Below the pieces are notes generated by a model that saw only the letters and a list, made by a program, of their open reading frames with translations, did no database searches and was not told where the DNA came from. A program made the position numbers and the translations under genes. Below are positions 48,480 through 63,399 of a DNA stretch of 64,000 nucleotides, piece after piece. This stretch comes from Halichondria panicea (Eukaryota; Porifera; Demospongiae; Suberitida; Halichondriidae), in NCBI RefSeq assembly GCF_963675165.1, contig NC_087385.1:780001-844000 (forward strand), in the 5' to 3' direction. Numbering within the stretch: position 1 is the stretch's first letter; every line of letters starts with the position of its first letter.

Positions 48480-48690
48480 CTCAGGATAGGCTACCTCTAC
48501 ACCTACTGGGCTCCACTGGTGAGGGGGGTAGACTAACTGGGTAGGCTACCTCTACACCTACTGGGCTCCACTGGTGAGGGGGGTAGACTAACTGGGTAGG
48601 CTACCTCTACACCTACTGGGCTCCACTGGTGAGGGGGGTAGACTAACTGGGTAGGCTACCTCTACACCTACTGGGCTCCACTGGTGAGAC
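48480..48690 (+). repeat. 55-bp exon-end minisatellite, ATP9 copy B (4 units)
   Basis: This is the same unit and position as 16,060-16,545, but with four copies. Confidence 0.9.
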
Positions 48691-51600
48691 ATTTCAATAG
48701 CCTAAGAATTGGTTTTTCTGTCGTGATTTATTTAAAACATTTTCTGTATGATGGTCTAATGTATGTTTCTGGCCTGCAGTGTTTCGTGATTGCCGTGACA
48801 ACACTGAGGGAGTTCTACGATGACCTGAAGAGATATTGGAGGGACAGGGAGATCAACTCACAACGATACCACAAACTGACTCCCAAAGGTACACACACAC
48901 ACACACACAACCCTACTGAGATATTGTACGCACACTGCCCTGCCAGAGTACGACCACTATATACTGAGAGTTTGTGTATTTTAAAGCATAGGCTTATTTG
49001 TACTCCTGGTGTATGCCACACTCTCACCTAGCTACCAGTCTACGTGTTTTCTGAAATTTAAACCACCACCAGAGCTCAACAACTGAGACTTGTGTAGGTC
49101 TTCTTATCCTAAACTACCATATACTCTCATTTGCACTCTCCAACACATGCAGGGAGAGTGGTCACTACAGCCAGTCAAATACAAGTCTCAGACATTCTTA
49201 TCTTAGAGAAGGTACACATTTCAATACCCCATACCCCATACCCAATACCCATCAGTGATATCCTCCCATTCCAGAACCAGCGTGTGCCTGCTGATCTGAT
49301 TCTCCTACGAACCACTGAGAAGCCCGGAACATGTTTCGTACGCACGGACCAATTAGACGGAGAGACAGACTGGAAGCTGAGGGTGGCCACTTGTCAGGGT
49401 TTGACCTCCAATGAGGTAGGCCATGTGATCAGCGGGCCTAGTCATGTGATAGTCATGTGATGGTTTTCTCAGGAGTTGTTTGACATCAACGGCTCAGTGT
49501 TTGCAGAGCCACCTCAAAAAGATATTCACAGCTTTGTCGGAAAACTTACAACGGTAATTTAAAGTATTATAAATGTATCACTGTCCCATTCCTATGTAGC
49601 AGAATTCTGATTCCGAGACCAAGGAAGACCCGCTTGGAGTGGAGAACACACTGTGGGCCAACACTGTACTAGCGTCAGGATGTGCAGTGGGTGTGGTTAT
49701 CTACACTGGGGGTGATACGAGGAGCGTCATGAACACCACCACCCCGAAATCAAAGGCAAGGGACCGGACCCCCCCCCACACACACACACACTTGTATTCG
49801 ATGCATGCTGTACCGTAAAAGTACTGTTGGTATGTGTACAAAATGTATGTACAGACAACTTGTTACTGTGTAGGGCCGGCTATGGGTGTGTATGCACATG
49901 ATCTTTCATTACACAATGATTTCTCAATACTGCAGATTAGTTTGGTGGACCTGGAGATCAACAAACTGACCAAGATTCTGTTCCTAGCCACTGTAGTGTT
50001 CTCTGTAGCCATGCTGGCACTCAAGGTACTCACAACCTCTGGTGTGTGTGTACTAGCGTCATCACTGTACATGTACATGTAGGGTTTCTCTGGGCTCTGG
50101 TTTGTGTACCTCATTCGATATGTCATCCTCTTCTCCTACATCATTCCAATCAGGTACCCAATGATGCCCAAACTACAGAACTACATGTGCAATGGAATAG
50201 TTCGGCAGTCACCTCCACTTACACCCACCACACACACACCCACCCACACACCCACCCACACACACACACACACAGTCTCCGTGTGAACCTAGATATGGGG
50301 AAGGTGTTATACAGCTGGAGCATACAGAGAGATGGTCTCATCCCGGACACCATTGTCCGTACCAGCACCATTCCTGAGGAGCTGGGCAGGATAGAGTACC
50401 TCCTCACTGACAAGACTGGCACTCTCACCAGGAACGAGATGGTGAGGTCAAGGGTCATAATGAACGTGTTTAACTTAGTATTAATGTCTACAATGGAAGC
50501 TTTGTTGGCATTTCCATAGAAGGTACTGGTCTGTCTACCGTACATGTGAGCTGGTGAATCTTGTCTAGTTACGCACATATTATGTGTAATACATAGAGAT
50601 TTACTGGTCTGCCTGCTGTATGCTTTTGCAGTCTATAATATACATGTATTATATACTACATGTATACTTTGTATTGTGAGTTGGTGAAGTGATTGTGGGG
50701 ATACACATGTAGTTATGTAACTTGTAATCAATTTTTCAGATACTGGTTTACCTGCTCTTCTTGTCTGCAGGTGTTTCGTAAGCTCCACTTGGGTAGTGGT
50801 GCCTACAGTACAGAGTCCATGCCAGAGGTGAGCCTATACTGTCAGTACAATGTGGCAGTATCATCCATCGTGCATATACAGGTGAAGGAGAACGTGAGAC
50901 AAGTGTTTCAGGAACAGTCGGATGTCATTACTCCACAAACTGGGCAAAGACCTGCAATCGTAAGACCCAAGCTACGTACACATGTAACTCATAAGATGAG
51001 CTAAGTAGTGTACAGCATTTACTCTGAGAGACGTTTTTGCAGAAAGCATCCTAGTAGAAACACTGATCATAGTTACTGTCGAGAGGTATGCCTACCAACT
51101 GTACTACCCCCCCCCCCCTCTCAAACAGTCGCAGCGAGCATCCATTAATCATCTGTTTGAGTGTGTGAAGGAGATTGCTCTCTGTCACAATGTGTCCCCT
51201 GTACTGGACGAAGATGAGTCACATGACTTAGAGGACGGGTCATGTGATAGTGGGTCAGAGCAAGAGGCGGTGGTGCTGTACGAAAAGGATAGGTCTAACC
51301 AGAGTAGCAGTATTTCATATCAAGCCTCAAGTCCTGATGAGGTACAGTTTGTTAGGGAAGTTCCCTCAATACAAGGTCCTGTAGTTGAACAAGCCATACA
51401 TGTAGCTTTCCCATTATCTTAGCTAAAATGGTATTATTACACAGATAGCTCTAGTGAAGTGGAGTTAGAGTGTAGGACTGACCCTGATGGAGCGAGACCT
51501 AACCAGCATACAGCTACAAGGACCCAATGGCCACAGACTCCACTACAAGATATTGCAGCTCTTCCCCTTCACTTCAGAGTCAAAGAGGATGGGCATCGTT

Positions 51601-51764
51601 GTGAAGGTAGGTGGTTAGTTTACATGTACAATGCACAGTGTAACAGACCGCTTATGCTGTGTGCCTACATCTTGTGTACCAGCCTGTACAGTTTGTTTAG
51701 TATGGTTTTATTGTGTATACGTATACAATGTACTGCTGCTTATGTTTGGGTTGAACTCTGTTCT

Positions 51765-52355
51765 TTGCCCCCTGTATACAGTGTTCCTACCCCCCACACA
51801 CACTACCCCCTGTATACAGTGTTCCTACCCCCCACACACACTACCCCCTGTATACAGGTTTCCTACCCCCCACACACACTACCCCCTGTATAGAGTGTTC
51901 CTACCACCCACACACACTACCCCCTGTATACAGTGTTCCTACCCCCCACACACACTACCCCCTGTATACAGTGTTCCTACCCCCCACACACACTACCCCC
52001 TGTATAGAGTGTTCCTACACCCCACACACACTACCCCCTGTATAGAGTGTTCCTACCCCCCACACACACTACCCCCTGTATAGAGTGTTCCTACACCCCA
52101 CACACACTACCCCCTGTATAGAGTGTTCCTACCCCCCACACACACTACCCCCTGTATAGAGTGTTCCTACCACCCACACACACTACCCCCTGTATACAGT
52201 GTTCATACCCCCACACACACTACCCCCTGTATAGAGTGTTCCTACCCCCCACACACACTACCCCCTGTATACAGTGTTCCTACCCCCCACACACACTACC
52301 CCCTGTATAGAGTGTTCCTACCCCCCACACACACTACCCCCTGTATAGAGTGTTG
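51765..52355 (+). repeat. 38-bp minisatellite, ATP9 copy B (about 15 units)
   Basis: Near-perfect 38-bp units have the form 'ctgtata(g/c)agtgttccta' followed by 'ccccccacacacactacccc'. The period is not a multiple of 3, so the open frames through it cycle through all three frames and are not genes. Confidence 0.92.
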
Positions 52356-54700
52356 AGAGTGGTGAGATAGTGTTCTACATGAAGGGTGCAGACACTGTCA
52401 TGGCCTCTATCTATAGTGCAGTACAACGACTGGCTGGATGAAGAAGTACGTGAGAACACAGAGACAGACATTGAGTGTTTATAACTGAGTTACGAGTGTG
52501 TCCTTTGAAAGGCCATCTAATGATCAGTGATTGCTTTCTGGTCGAACAAGCACAGGCTATTACCAAAATGGGTCTGTTTAATGGCTACTAACCCATTCTT
52601 CTCTCTCCCCATTAGTGTGGTAACATGGCGAGGGAGGGACTGCGTACTCTAGTGGTGGGGAAGAGGGTGCTCACTGAAGATCAGTACGCCAGCTTTGAGG
52701 TACGTGTACAAATGATCTTACATGTACATGTATGTAGCTACAAAGCTAACAGCACAGCTGACCATTAAGAGAGCTTTGTTATAGTGTGAGTGTTCAGTAG
52801 CTTGCTTTGAGAGGGATGAAATTAGTAGTACCCAAACTTGCACATTTTTACGGCAGTGTGTAACGTAGCTGCATGGATTGTGTGTCAGTGTGGTATACTA
52901 CCTCCCTACATACACTCCAGACTCGGTACAAGCAGGCCAAACTGAGTGTGACTGATCGGGCCTCCCAGGTGGCGGCAGTTGTGGGGGGACTGGAGGAGAA
53001 CTTGGAGCTCCTCTGTATCACTGGAGTGGAGGACCAGCTGCAGGTGATCTCGAGCTTTGCATTGACATTTTCTGCACATTAATTCCGACCTTGATACATT
53101 TACTGTAGTACTTCAACCTCTGAGTTCAAAATAATGTACATGTACTCCGATCCATTGCAGACTGATGTCAGGCCCACACTGGAGCTGCTCAAGAATGCTG
53201 GTATCAAGGTGAGCCATATCTACATGCCTTGGGGCAGGTCTCTAGATTGAGTAGTCTTCTGTGATGCTTCATTTTTGTTGATGTTTCTGTAGAGATAGTA
53301 CCTGTGTGTATATTCTCCCTTTTTAGTGCCTCGATCAAGCATTAATAATAGTTCAAACCACGTAGTGTTGTCATGACGTAGAAGTGAATGGATATCACAC
53401 TGTGTACAGGTGTGGATGTTGACTGGGGACAAGTTGGAGACAGCCACTAGTATTGGACGTAGCTCAAAGCTCATCTCTAAGACACAGACTCTCTTCACCT
53501 TCAAACAAGTAAGTCAGTTCTCTGCCTGGTCATGTGATGACATGAACCCCCTCCCCCTGTGTCAGGTGGGCAGCCGGAGTGAGGCTCACACTGAGCTCAA
53601 CAACTGGAGGAAGAAGAACGACTGTGCTCTCATAATAGCAGGGGACTCACTCGAGGTATGCACTGTACTTTGTAGGGAAACTTATAATTATAGAAGATCG
53701 ACTTATTTTTGAGAATGTGCCTATGCACCAAGTTTATACTGTGCTGACAGCAATTCTTGGCCCCTATATTTACATAACATACACCCTGCACTCTTAGACT
53801 AATGAACATTGGGCGTTTATGAACTCGTCTCCCACCCACACACCACACACACACAGCTGTGTCTCCAGTACTACGAGAGTGAGTTTGTTGAGCTGGCGTG
53901 TCAGTGTCCAGCTGTCATCTGCTGTCGGTGCTCGCCCACTCACAAGGCACAGGTCGTCAGTCTCCTACGAAACCACACCCACAAGCCCGTGTGTGCGGTG
54001 GGGGACGGGGGTAACGATGTGAGCATGATCCAGGCGGCTAATGTTGGAGTGGGGATTGTGGGGAAGGAGGGGAAGCAAGCATCTCTAGCAGCTGACTTCT
54101 CTGTCACTCAGTTCAGCCACATCAGTCGATTGTTAGTCTGGCATGGGAGGAACAGGTGAGTGGCAATGGTTCGATTATGTGCGTTCTGTATTCTGAACAT
54201 CATGCGAGTGAATGGTTTATTTTTTCTTACAAAGTTGTGATTGGCCTATCGTCTAATTCTTATGGTCTATTAATTAAATAAGTATTTTGTTTTTGTAGTT
54301 ACAAGAGGTCGGCTGCTCTGAGTCAGTTTGTGATGCACAGAGGTCTCATAATCTCCGTTATGCAGGTGAGTGGGTGTGTGTGGAGTGGTGTGGGTGGGGT
54401 GGTTGGTGTGTGTCTAGTCATGTGATACACTGATGCCTCTCCCTTACAGGCTGTGTTTTCTTCTATATTCTACTTTGCAGCTGTAGCCCTCTATAAAGGA
54501 GTACTCATGGTCGGGTGAGTTGCTTTAAGTTTTGAAATTAGAATTTGGTGTGACCCAAATTCATCATTTTTAGTACAGTGATTTTTATGGTAGCTACGTA
54601 CATGTACGTGCACACTTTGATTGTCTGTAACTGTTAAGGGAGCTACATGTAGTACTGTATACACAGAGTACATGAACCCAACACCCTACCCACCCCCTCA

Positions 54701-54739
<39 letters not shown>

Positions 54740-55009
54740 ACTCCACGATCTACACCATGTTCCCTGTATTCTCACTGGCTCTGGATGAAGACGTACATTG
54801 CTCTCATGTACATGTACCCTGTACTTTACCAGGAGCTGATGAAGGGACGATCTCTCACACTCAAAACATTCCTCATCTGGGTCCTCATCTCCATCTATCA
54901 AGGTTAACCACTTGGACTCTTTAAAGCTAGTGAATATTGACCACTTGTACACCTGTAGGTGCTTGTAAAAAGCCCACTTAATTGTTTATTTGCTTAATTT
55001 AACCTTGCT

Positions 55010-55370
55010 TCTAGCTGTACGTCTTTAAAACAGCCGTAACTTTAGTATCGTTGATCCAATGTTAAAAATATTATGATTTTCTGAAAGCTTAGAAAAACAC
55101 CTTTTAAATGATGTGTTTAAATCCAAAATTCAGGCCGGGCCATAATTTGTCATTTTTCGGCTTTGGTCCATGGGCATCCATGGTCCAACCAAATTGGCAA
55201 ATTGTTTTTTTTCTCAAATATGAACTTTGATGGTACCATTTGAAAGGTCTCCTTCTAAGCTTTCATAAAACCCTAAAATCGTTGAAATTCGATCCACGGA
55301 ATTCAAGTTATGGCAGCTAAAAGCGTCCCTGAACTGTTAATAAAATAATGGTGGTACGTTGTACATCTTT
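55010..55370. repeat. interspersed repeat in ATP9-B intron
   Basis: This is the counterpart of 22,430-22,800, with small indels ('gggctatatatatata' is missing here). Confidence 0.6.
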
Positions 55371-56456
55371 CAACAGCCATAACCTTAGTACCAACAGTAA
55401 GCTTCCTACAGTATTCTTGCCCCATTTACACGTTCACAGAACTCTCTCTGTCATAGACACACCTACCAACACCCACTCCCCCACACACCACACCCCACAT
55501 ACACACACACACAGGTGGTGTGATCATGCTGGTGGGATTCCTTCTCTTTGAGTCGCAGTTCATCCACGTTGTGTCCATCATGTTCACGGCCCTCGTGCTC
55601 ACAGAGCTACTTATGGTGGCACTCAAGATACGAACATGGCACTTCCTGATGGTCCTGGCCGAGGTCGTCTCTGTCGTCATTTATATCCTCTCTCTCTTTG
55701 TCCTCAAGGATTATTTTGGTGAGAGTCGTTAATACGTACGCCTGTAATTCTAGCAACTGTGTGAGTGGAAACATTCTCAGTGACTGTTACAAATTAATTA
55801 CTGATTGCCTGAGGCATAATTATCAGGAGCAGTTGGTAATCAAAAAAATACTGTAGTATCGTGGTGCTGATGGTATTTCATGTCAGTGCTTAGAAATTAT
55901 CAAACTTAATTCTGTGAGTTTTTGGCTAGCTAAAATCTACAATTATTGATATGTACTTACCCCCACCCCCCCCCCCACACACACACACACACACACACAA
56001 CACACTGTAGACTCCTCCTTCTTACTGACGTTTGGTTTTGTGTGGAAGACGCTGGCTGTGACTGGAGCAAGTTGCGTGCCACTGTTCATTGCCAAGTTCA
56101 TGCAGCGATGGTGTGCTCCCTCCAGCTACACCAAGCTACTCAAGAAGAACACCATGCTTAGAAACTGTTGCAAACTAACTTGCTAGTTTATGTATATATA
56201 CAGCTAGTGCAAATCAGTTTCTATCACATAATTTTTATTTTATCGATGCATGACCGACATTAATTCCTCATGAAGTAGAATTTTGTACCACTCTCTCAGC
56301 ACATATATACGAAAACATTTTGTTTCAAATTATTTTAAACAACAATAGTTAATTAATTTTGACATAATTATGGGACAATGAGAATTTTTATTCAATGATG
56401 GACCATTAATTTGAATAATACAACATACATACATACATGTACATACGTTTATAGTC

Positions 56457-57185
56457 TCAATTAATTGCTTGGAGTTCCCAGTCTCTGGTATATATATAGG
56501 CAGTCTCACACTCCAGACTCATCTCTGAGCCTCGTGTCAGCGATGGTCGTCTCGGTCCCCTACGATTGAGGAAATTACTGATGATTGATTCCGAGTCCTC
56601 CCCCGGCTCCACTCCCCTCACACTTCTACTGGGCCCGCCCACTCCACTGCGTCCTCCCACGCCTCGACTACTGCCAGTGTGGGTCCCAGCATTGAGTATA
56701 GCGTCCAATTGTCTCATCCTCTCCTCATTGCGACCAGCCATGCCGTCCACATCCAGGGTAGCTACAGAGAACTGGGACTGACCACCTACAGGGAAATTAA
56801 GGAAACAGTAAAACAGATTACGTGTTAGCAAAGATATCTCAATGAAGTGAAGACATGGATGACTATTATGGTAGGCATGTCATGCTGTGACGGTAATTAA
56901 CAGTGTACAGTAATACCTACATGTACATCTTAATCAGTTTTAAGGCAACATAATGTAGTTTCCATTCTACACAATGATAAATACACACACTGTCATGAGC
57001 AATCTTTACACATTGTACGACATGCTCTGCAACTAGACTAGACCTAGACCTATAATATTGCCCATTGACAGGCCTATGGGTATAAGCTGTATGTGCAATA
57101 TTCCTAGTATTCCTAGTTACACTCACCTACTCCTGCAGCGCTAGACAACCTTCAGATCTCTACACCTCCTCCAGCTAGCCATTTT
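56457..57185 (-). CDS. S-B: copy of the small unrecognised gene
   Basis: The main exon 56,457-56,785 is the counterpart of the S-A exon, with a few residue changes (RRLDAIL to RQLDAIL, GHSG to GRSG). An 8-nt 'tatatata' gain near the end shifts the frame and replaces the last residues with IYTRDWELQAIN. The upstream exons at about 56,966 and 57,127-57,185 match S-A. Keeping an open frame over about 90 residues in both copies supports a real coding exon. Function is unknown. It is head-to-head with K5. Confidence 0.4.
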
Positions 57186-57497
57186 GGGAGTGCATGGGCT
57201 CTCCTCATAACCTTTGCAATAGTGGGGGCGTGGCTGGTATGCAAGATCAACAGAACTCCAACAACAATAGCAGCTCTCTGATATCTCTGAGGGAGTGTTC
57301 TACTGTCCATGACTTGTAAGTTGAAATGCTGTGTCTCATTGCTGCTATAGATATACAGAGTTCATGTAAGTCATGTGATGGTTGTTGATCTGGTTAGGTC
57401 CTATAGCTAGCATGCATAGTCTCAGTCCAGGCTCAACCAATGATTGTGTGTGTGTGTGTGATGGCATAAACACTGTCTCATGATCACTCCTGTGCAG
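57186..57497. promoter_or_regulatory. head-to-head 5' cassette between S-B and K5
   Basis: This is an uninterrupted cassette with 'gggggcgtggc', the intact target site 'agcagctctctgatatctctg' and a short (TG)n tract. It is the direct empty-site comparison for the KDZ insertion next to S-A and K3. Confidence 0.5.
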
Positions 57498-57500
57498 GTA

Positions 57501-60500
57501 ATGGATGCTCCAGTTGAACCATCACCTCGTCGGAGTCAATTCTCTGCGGTTGACGGACACCATTACTTGTGGAGGGGGGTTAGTCCAGGACCGAGGGGGT
57601 CTAACATCATTGCTGTGTATGATCCAAGCACTGAGCTGTGGAGCCTCTTGCCCACCACTGGACCTCTACCCCCTGGAGAGCATGGTGGTTGCTCTGTTTG
57701 TGTAGGTCGTTGCCTGTACACCTTTGGTGGTAAGGATGGGTCTTCTTACTTCAATGACATGAGCAAGCTTGATCTGGACACTCTCCAGTGGACCAAAGTT
57801 CAAACCTCTGGTAGTCAGCCTATGAAAAAGGCTTTCTGTGGACTTGTCCGTGTGAATGAGAGAACTCTGTGCTGCTTTGGAGGATTCGGTATTGAGGGCA
57901 CCACACAACCAGGATCAACATTCACCAAGACTGGTGGATACACAAACGAGTTCCATTTCTTTGACACGCAGAATGGTAACTTTTATCAATGTGCACATTC
58001 GCTGTATGTTTTCATTGCATACACTTATAGGGTATCTAGCTACTGGTGGGCGGAGTCCCACCCTCACTCACATAGGAAACCATGTTCACTTTCATATCAA
58101 TCAATGTTATAAGGATGATGTAACATTGTACCATTCTCTAAATTGCCCCACCCCCACTTCCAGGTGTCTGGTCGTCCCCTGAGCTCATAGGAGAGAGACC
58201 TCTTTCCTGTGACTTCACCTTCACCATGGTGGACCAGCACAGGGCAGTCCTCTTTGGAGGGTACCAACCTGGCCGTGGTGAGGTTAATGAAATCTACATT
58301 TTTGATTTCCAGACCATGGTGAGTTGGAATTAGTACTGCCACATTGAAATGCACAGTACTGTGTGTTCACTGTGTATAGGAGGTCACTAAGGTGAAGCCA
58401 GTACAGGGAGAGCCATGGCCAGTGGAGAGGTCATTCCATGCTGCCTGTTGTCTCAACTATGGCCAGGACCACCCTCAACTACTGGTGTACGGAGGACTGG
58501 GTAATAGCAGCAAGGCACTGGGGGACATGTGGATACTGGATGTAGACACTGTCCAGTGGACAGAGGTGAGTCTTGTCTTATTATGAACTGTTAGTGTACG
58601 TGTAGTAAATGGACGTAATAAAGAGATATGAGACATTCATTTACAACTTTGAAGTCTAGGGGATGTTAAATACTTGTGCTATGAACACACCTTTACTGTA
58701 TTATATCACGTTGTCAAGGTTACAAGCGTGTAATAAAAGTCATACAGTCCCTTCCGTACACGGTCGCGTAGCCTCGAGGCATAATTTGGTAAAGGGTCAC
58801 TGTAATATAAAACACATAGCCTTGAGACTCCTCGTGTTGTAATGTTATATTTATTTCATACAGTACATGGATTATCTGATGATCTGTTCAGAATACACAG
58901 TACTACTGTACACTCAACATTTATTTATCATTATTTTTTGTGCCTCCAGGTGACACCTCCTGAGTCAATGACACCACGTTACTACCACTCCATCACTGCC
59001 ACCAGTCTGGGACCAGAACTCACTGAGGTCCTCGTGTTTGGAGGCAAGCGGGAGAGCCTGGGAGATGCCATTGCTGAGTCCACCATACTGAGATTTGGTG
59101 AGCAGCTACTAGTACATGTAGCCATGGCAACTATTGTCTGATAGACAAGTACACACAATACATGTGTCAATGACTCTGAATGCATATACTGTTACATTTG
59201 TTCCTTAATCCCCCCTACAGAGTTGACTGGACCCTCAGCGTCTGTTGCTGGACCCTCGGCTGGGAGGTGGGCTCTCGTGGATGTAGCCCACAACGACACT
59301 AGAGGCTCCACCCAGCGACTGAGTGAGAAGAGGATCAGACAAGCAACTGCTCGTGCCTCATCAGTCAGTGAGACCAGCGACCACTCCTCTCAAGATCGGG
59401 TGAGGGCTCTGGAACAACAGTTACGAGCAGCAGAGCAGAGAGAGCACGACACTCAATGTCACCACCAACTACAGTTGCAAGAGAAGGATCGTGAATTAGC
59501 TTTAAAAGATTGTGAATTGACCAAAGCCAATCGTCGTCATGGAGATGCGGAGGAAAGAGCACAGCTGGCAGAGCAAAGAATGCAAGCTACACAATTACTT
59601 TTACAAGTGAAAGATCGAGAATTGGCTGAGGCCAACAGGAGAAAAGCTGACCTGTTTGCTCGAATCACAGCTCTAGAGAGGGAGTTAGAAGGCAAGACGA
59701 AAGAGTTGGCAGCACACAACACAGAGGTGTGGAGGATTCCGGCCAACAGAGTGATCATTGGCAGGAGAATTGGCAAAGGAGGGTGGGGGGAGGTGCTGGA
59801 GGGAACAGTGAGCGTGGCCGTCAAGCGACTACACGAAGAAATTACTCTCCCAATCTACATCGAGAAAATGGAGAGAGAAATGAATCTATTGGCTGAAGTG
59901 CGACACCCAAACCTTGTGCAATTCATTGGTGCTATTTTTGATGTGCCAAACCAAGCCCATCGATCCCCTCCTCTCATCATCACCGAGCTTCTGGACATGA
60001 ATCTCCGACAAGCGTACGAGAGGAATCAACTGGACCCAGGAAATCGTCTCTCGATCTTCATGGACATTGCCCTAGCTCTGAACTACCTGCACCAGCGCTA
60101 CGATCCCATCATCCACCGTGATGTGAGTGCTCCCAACGTCCTCCTCCAGCAAATGCCCAACCACCAGTGGAAGGGGAAGGTCTCTGACCTGGGCTCAGCC
60201 AACTTCCTGCAGCATGCTCATACGATGGGAGAGGGGGCCATAATCTACTCCCCTCCTGAAGCCATCCCTCAAGCCTTTGATCCTCTCACTCCACCTCTGA
60301 GACAGTCTGTCAAGATCGATGTGTACAGCTACGGCATTGTCCTCTGTGAGGTGACCGCTAGTCGATTCCCAAGTGCTGAACATTATCGAGACATGATTCT
60401 CCAAGTACAGAGGCAGCATCCTGCAGTGTACGAGCTGATACTCCACTGCACTAAGAGAGAGCCCAGCCATCGACCCAGCATGGCACAGGTGATGGTGGAA

Positions 60501-60524
60501 CTGAACAAAATAGCACCCTTTTAA
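57501..60524 (+). CDS. K5: kelch-repeat / coiled-coil / TKL-like kinase (kinase type I)
   Basis: Five exons join in frame: 57,501-57,975, 58,164-58,318, 58,380-58,565, 58,950-59,097 and 59,221-60,524, giving 755 residues. Residues 1-321 hold six kelch repeats, 322-494 the coiled coil and 495-755 a type I kinase. The kinase has glycine loop GKGGWGEV, VAVKRL lysine, IIHRDVSAPNVLL, SDLGSA in place of DFG, and SPPEA. Relative to K1 the kinase has extra residues in two loops (DVPNQAHRSPP and FDPLTPPLRQ) and a divergent C-lobe helix (AEHYRDMILQVQRQHP against QDNFPEMFERIKRERP). No signal peptide or membrane segment is present. It is convergent with D3, just as K1 is with D2. Confidence 0.87.
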
Positions 60525-60913
60525 CTATGAACAATGTATATACGGTGAACACTTATCTATAGTATAGCTTCCTTTTTAGTTTAGGTTGTAATTGATAATG
60601 GGACTCTGTGTTATACGACACACTAATTTGAACACTTATAATTATTTAGTAGCTAGCTTCTTGAATTAATATTGATTTTTAATTACTAGAAGTTTATTTT
60701 TAGCTTTGGCTTTTGTAGTGTGTGTTTGCACTCTCCTATTATGATGATTACTATTGACTTTATCTCAGTCTCATGCTAATCAATATTACCGTTCACAATA
60801 ATTATGATGAGTGGTATGGGCAAACGTTATTCACATAATTAGAACAATAGCAGTAACCACAAAACCAGTCCATAAATACAATCAAAGCGGTGAATATAGA
60901 GTTCCTAAGAGTG

Positions 60914-63309
<2,396 letters not shown>

Positions 63310-63399
63310 CTGAAGAGACAAGACATAAAGTGTTTAGTTCACACGAGTTCAGAGGTTAAATAATAATGTAACACGTAGGAAACAAAAATTATTATAATT

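Larger units (their letters stand above)
47558..56186 (+). pseudogene. P4-ATPase (ATP9 class), copy B, decayed
   Basis: This copy has the same exon structure and near-identical sequence to copy A, including [30 protein letters not shown] and the GC donor (49,756). Three lesions are visible. GAG became TAG at 51,466-51,468 in the ALVKWSES exon. A 4-nt insertion (a CTAT duplicate, about 52,408-52,414) shifts the frame in [11 protein letters not shown] net loss of 2 nt near 54,791-54,815 breaks the [16 protein letters not shown] exon. Unlike copy A it retains the [12 protein letters not shown] exon start and its acceptor. The first lesion lies after the phosphorylation site, so only a truncated product lacking most of the cytosolic and C-terminal membrane parts would result. 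Sequencing errors are an alternative for the indels. Confidence 0.75.

Noticed and set aside
51765-52355. CRISPR-like regular repeat
   Set aside because: The 38-bp units are directly joined with no unique spacers, there are no cas genes and the context is a eukaryotic intron. It is a minisatellite.
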